From IMG/VR virus record IMGVR_UViG_3300020185_000285, positions 1 to 22,377 of that record: a stretch of DNA of 22,377 bases; one strand, written 5' to 3'. The notes beneath the pieces were generated by a model. That model ran no database searches. It was not told the DNA's origin and saw only the letters and a program-made list of their open reading frames with translations. Positions 21,899 to 22,377 of the stretch are shown one piece after another. The DNA comes from a virus. A program made the position numbers and the translations under genes. Numbering within the stretch: the first letter of the stretch is position 1; every line of letters begins with the position of its first letter.

Positions 21899-22377
21899 CT
21901 ACCTAACGGCGTAAACGCCGCGCTTGTTCGTGTTCAGCTTGTTCAAAGCAACGTAGCGCAGGGCATCAATGGCGTGGTTCATGTAGTCGACGGGCTTGTT
22001 CAAGCTCTCTCCATTCCTGTCAGTCTGCCACTTATAAGAGCGCAACTCCTTCAAAAGGTTCACGCTTCCAGGATCAACTACAAGCTCGTACCTCTTCAGT
22101 ATATCAATGCTCTGCCTAATAGAGTCTGGACCTTTCCTTGCGGGTGAAGCTCTGAAGCCTCCTGGAATCCTCTTAATCTCTTCAATGCTCTTTGGCTCTG
22201 CTGAGTCGCATACAACTTCTTCTTGTCTGTCTATGTCTAACCTCTGCACTATGTCGGGGTTCGTTAAGCCATGCTGATATAGCAACTCGCGAACGTGAAG
22301 CCTTCCGTTTGACTTAGCGACCTCAACGACGGCGGTAGGGTCATTGGTGAATCCAAAGTCAAGACCAAGCCCTACCC
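21899..22377 (-). CDS. terL: terminase large subunit, C-terminal nuclease domain, partial at right edge
   Basis: The frame is open from the right edge to TAG 21899, about 158 codons. A TTG-start reading at 22285 is not a real start. It shows the RNase H-like nuclease domain of TerL. The first catalytic Asp is in GLDFGFTNDPTAVVEV (codon 22358-22360), the second in VVCDSAEPKSIEEI (22205-22207) and the third in NHAIDALRYVAL (21965-21967). The ATPase half lies beyond the window. TerL cuts concatemeric phage DNA and drives its packaging into the prohead. It is followed not by a portal gene but by a promoter-terminator gap and a probable morphogenesis gene. Confidence 0.9.
   Translation of the reverse strand, partial: VGLGLDFGFTNDPTAVVEVAKSNGRLHVRELLYQHGLTNPDIVQRLDIDRQEEVVCDSAEPKSIEEIKRIPGGFRASPARKGPDSIRQSIDILKRYELVVDPGSVNLLKELRSYKWQTDRNGESLNKPVDYMNHAIDALRYVALNKLNTNKRGVYAVR

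Noticed and set aside
1-22377. tRNA genes, CRISPR arrays, insertion sequences, integrase or attachment sites.
   Set aside because: None seen: no cloverleaf-like tRNA sequence, no regular short repeats with spacers, no transposase or integrase motifs.

Overview
The window is a 22.4-kb piece of a tailed, double-stranded DNA phage (or prophage) of a Bacteroidetes host, probably a flavobacterium. Three things point there. The promoters have the Bacteroidetes -7 box TAnnTTTG. The replication enzyme has a BT4734-like N-terminal domain fused to a VirE-type ATPase. Several virion proteins have the look of Bacteroidetes phages. Almost everything is on the minus strand, so the genes read from the right edge to the left. 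Most are packed with ATGA or TAATG overlaps.

Right to left: the C-terminal nuclease domain of the large terminase (21899-22377, cut by the edge) is followed by a 258-nt gap. That gap holds a well-formed promoter, an intrinsic terminator and a 22-codon ORF. Next come a probable frameshifted morphogenesis gene (20943-21640), a 704-aa protein with a neck/tail-like N-terminus, Ig-like repeats and a DUF1566-like end, a 79-aa protein, a likely major tail protein (308 aa) and a 51-aa protein. A two-gene plus-strand insert (16484-17394: metallophosphoesterase and a 67-aa protein) interrupts the series and shares a bidirectional terminator with it. Tail genes then resume: a 90-aa protein, a neck-like protein, a pre-tape-measure protein, the 843-aa tape measure protein and four large or small tail-tip proteins.

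The lysis cassette follows (5367-7215): a membrane protein, an M15 peptidase endolysin, a holin-like protein and an overlapping spanin-like pair. It ends in a strong terminator. The leftmost 5.3 kb is the DNA metabolism region in two promoter-led groups. One holds a free-standing DnaA domain IV protein, a Rad52-like annealing protein, an HhH-like protein and three small genes. The other holds a 62-aa protein, a RecE-like PD-(D/E)XK exonuclease, an SSB-like protein and the primase-helicase, which runs off the left edge. Annealing protein, exonuclease and SSB together make a recombination set feeding the primase-helicase.

The most unusual signals are these. (1) Three copies of a 51-bp composite promoter-operator at 3103, 5250 and 16339 carry two inverted repeats at identical spacing, which suggests one phage regulon. 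(2) A T TTT TTT slippery run at 21153-21161 connects the 203-aa ORF to a start-less 70-codon ORF whose stop is coupled by ATGA to the next gene. (3) A promoter-terminator leader follows the terminase. Portal and major capsid genes are not recognisable in this window. All family assignments come from reading motifs by eye, not from searches.
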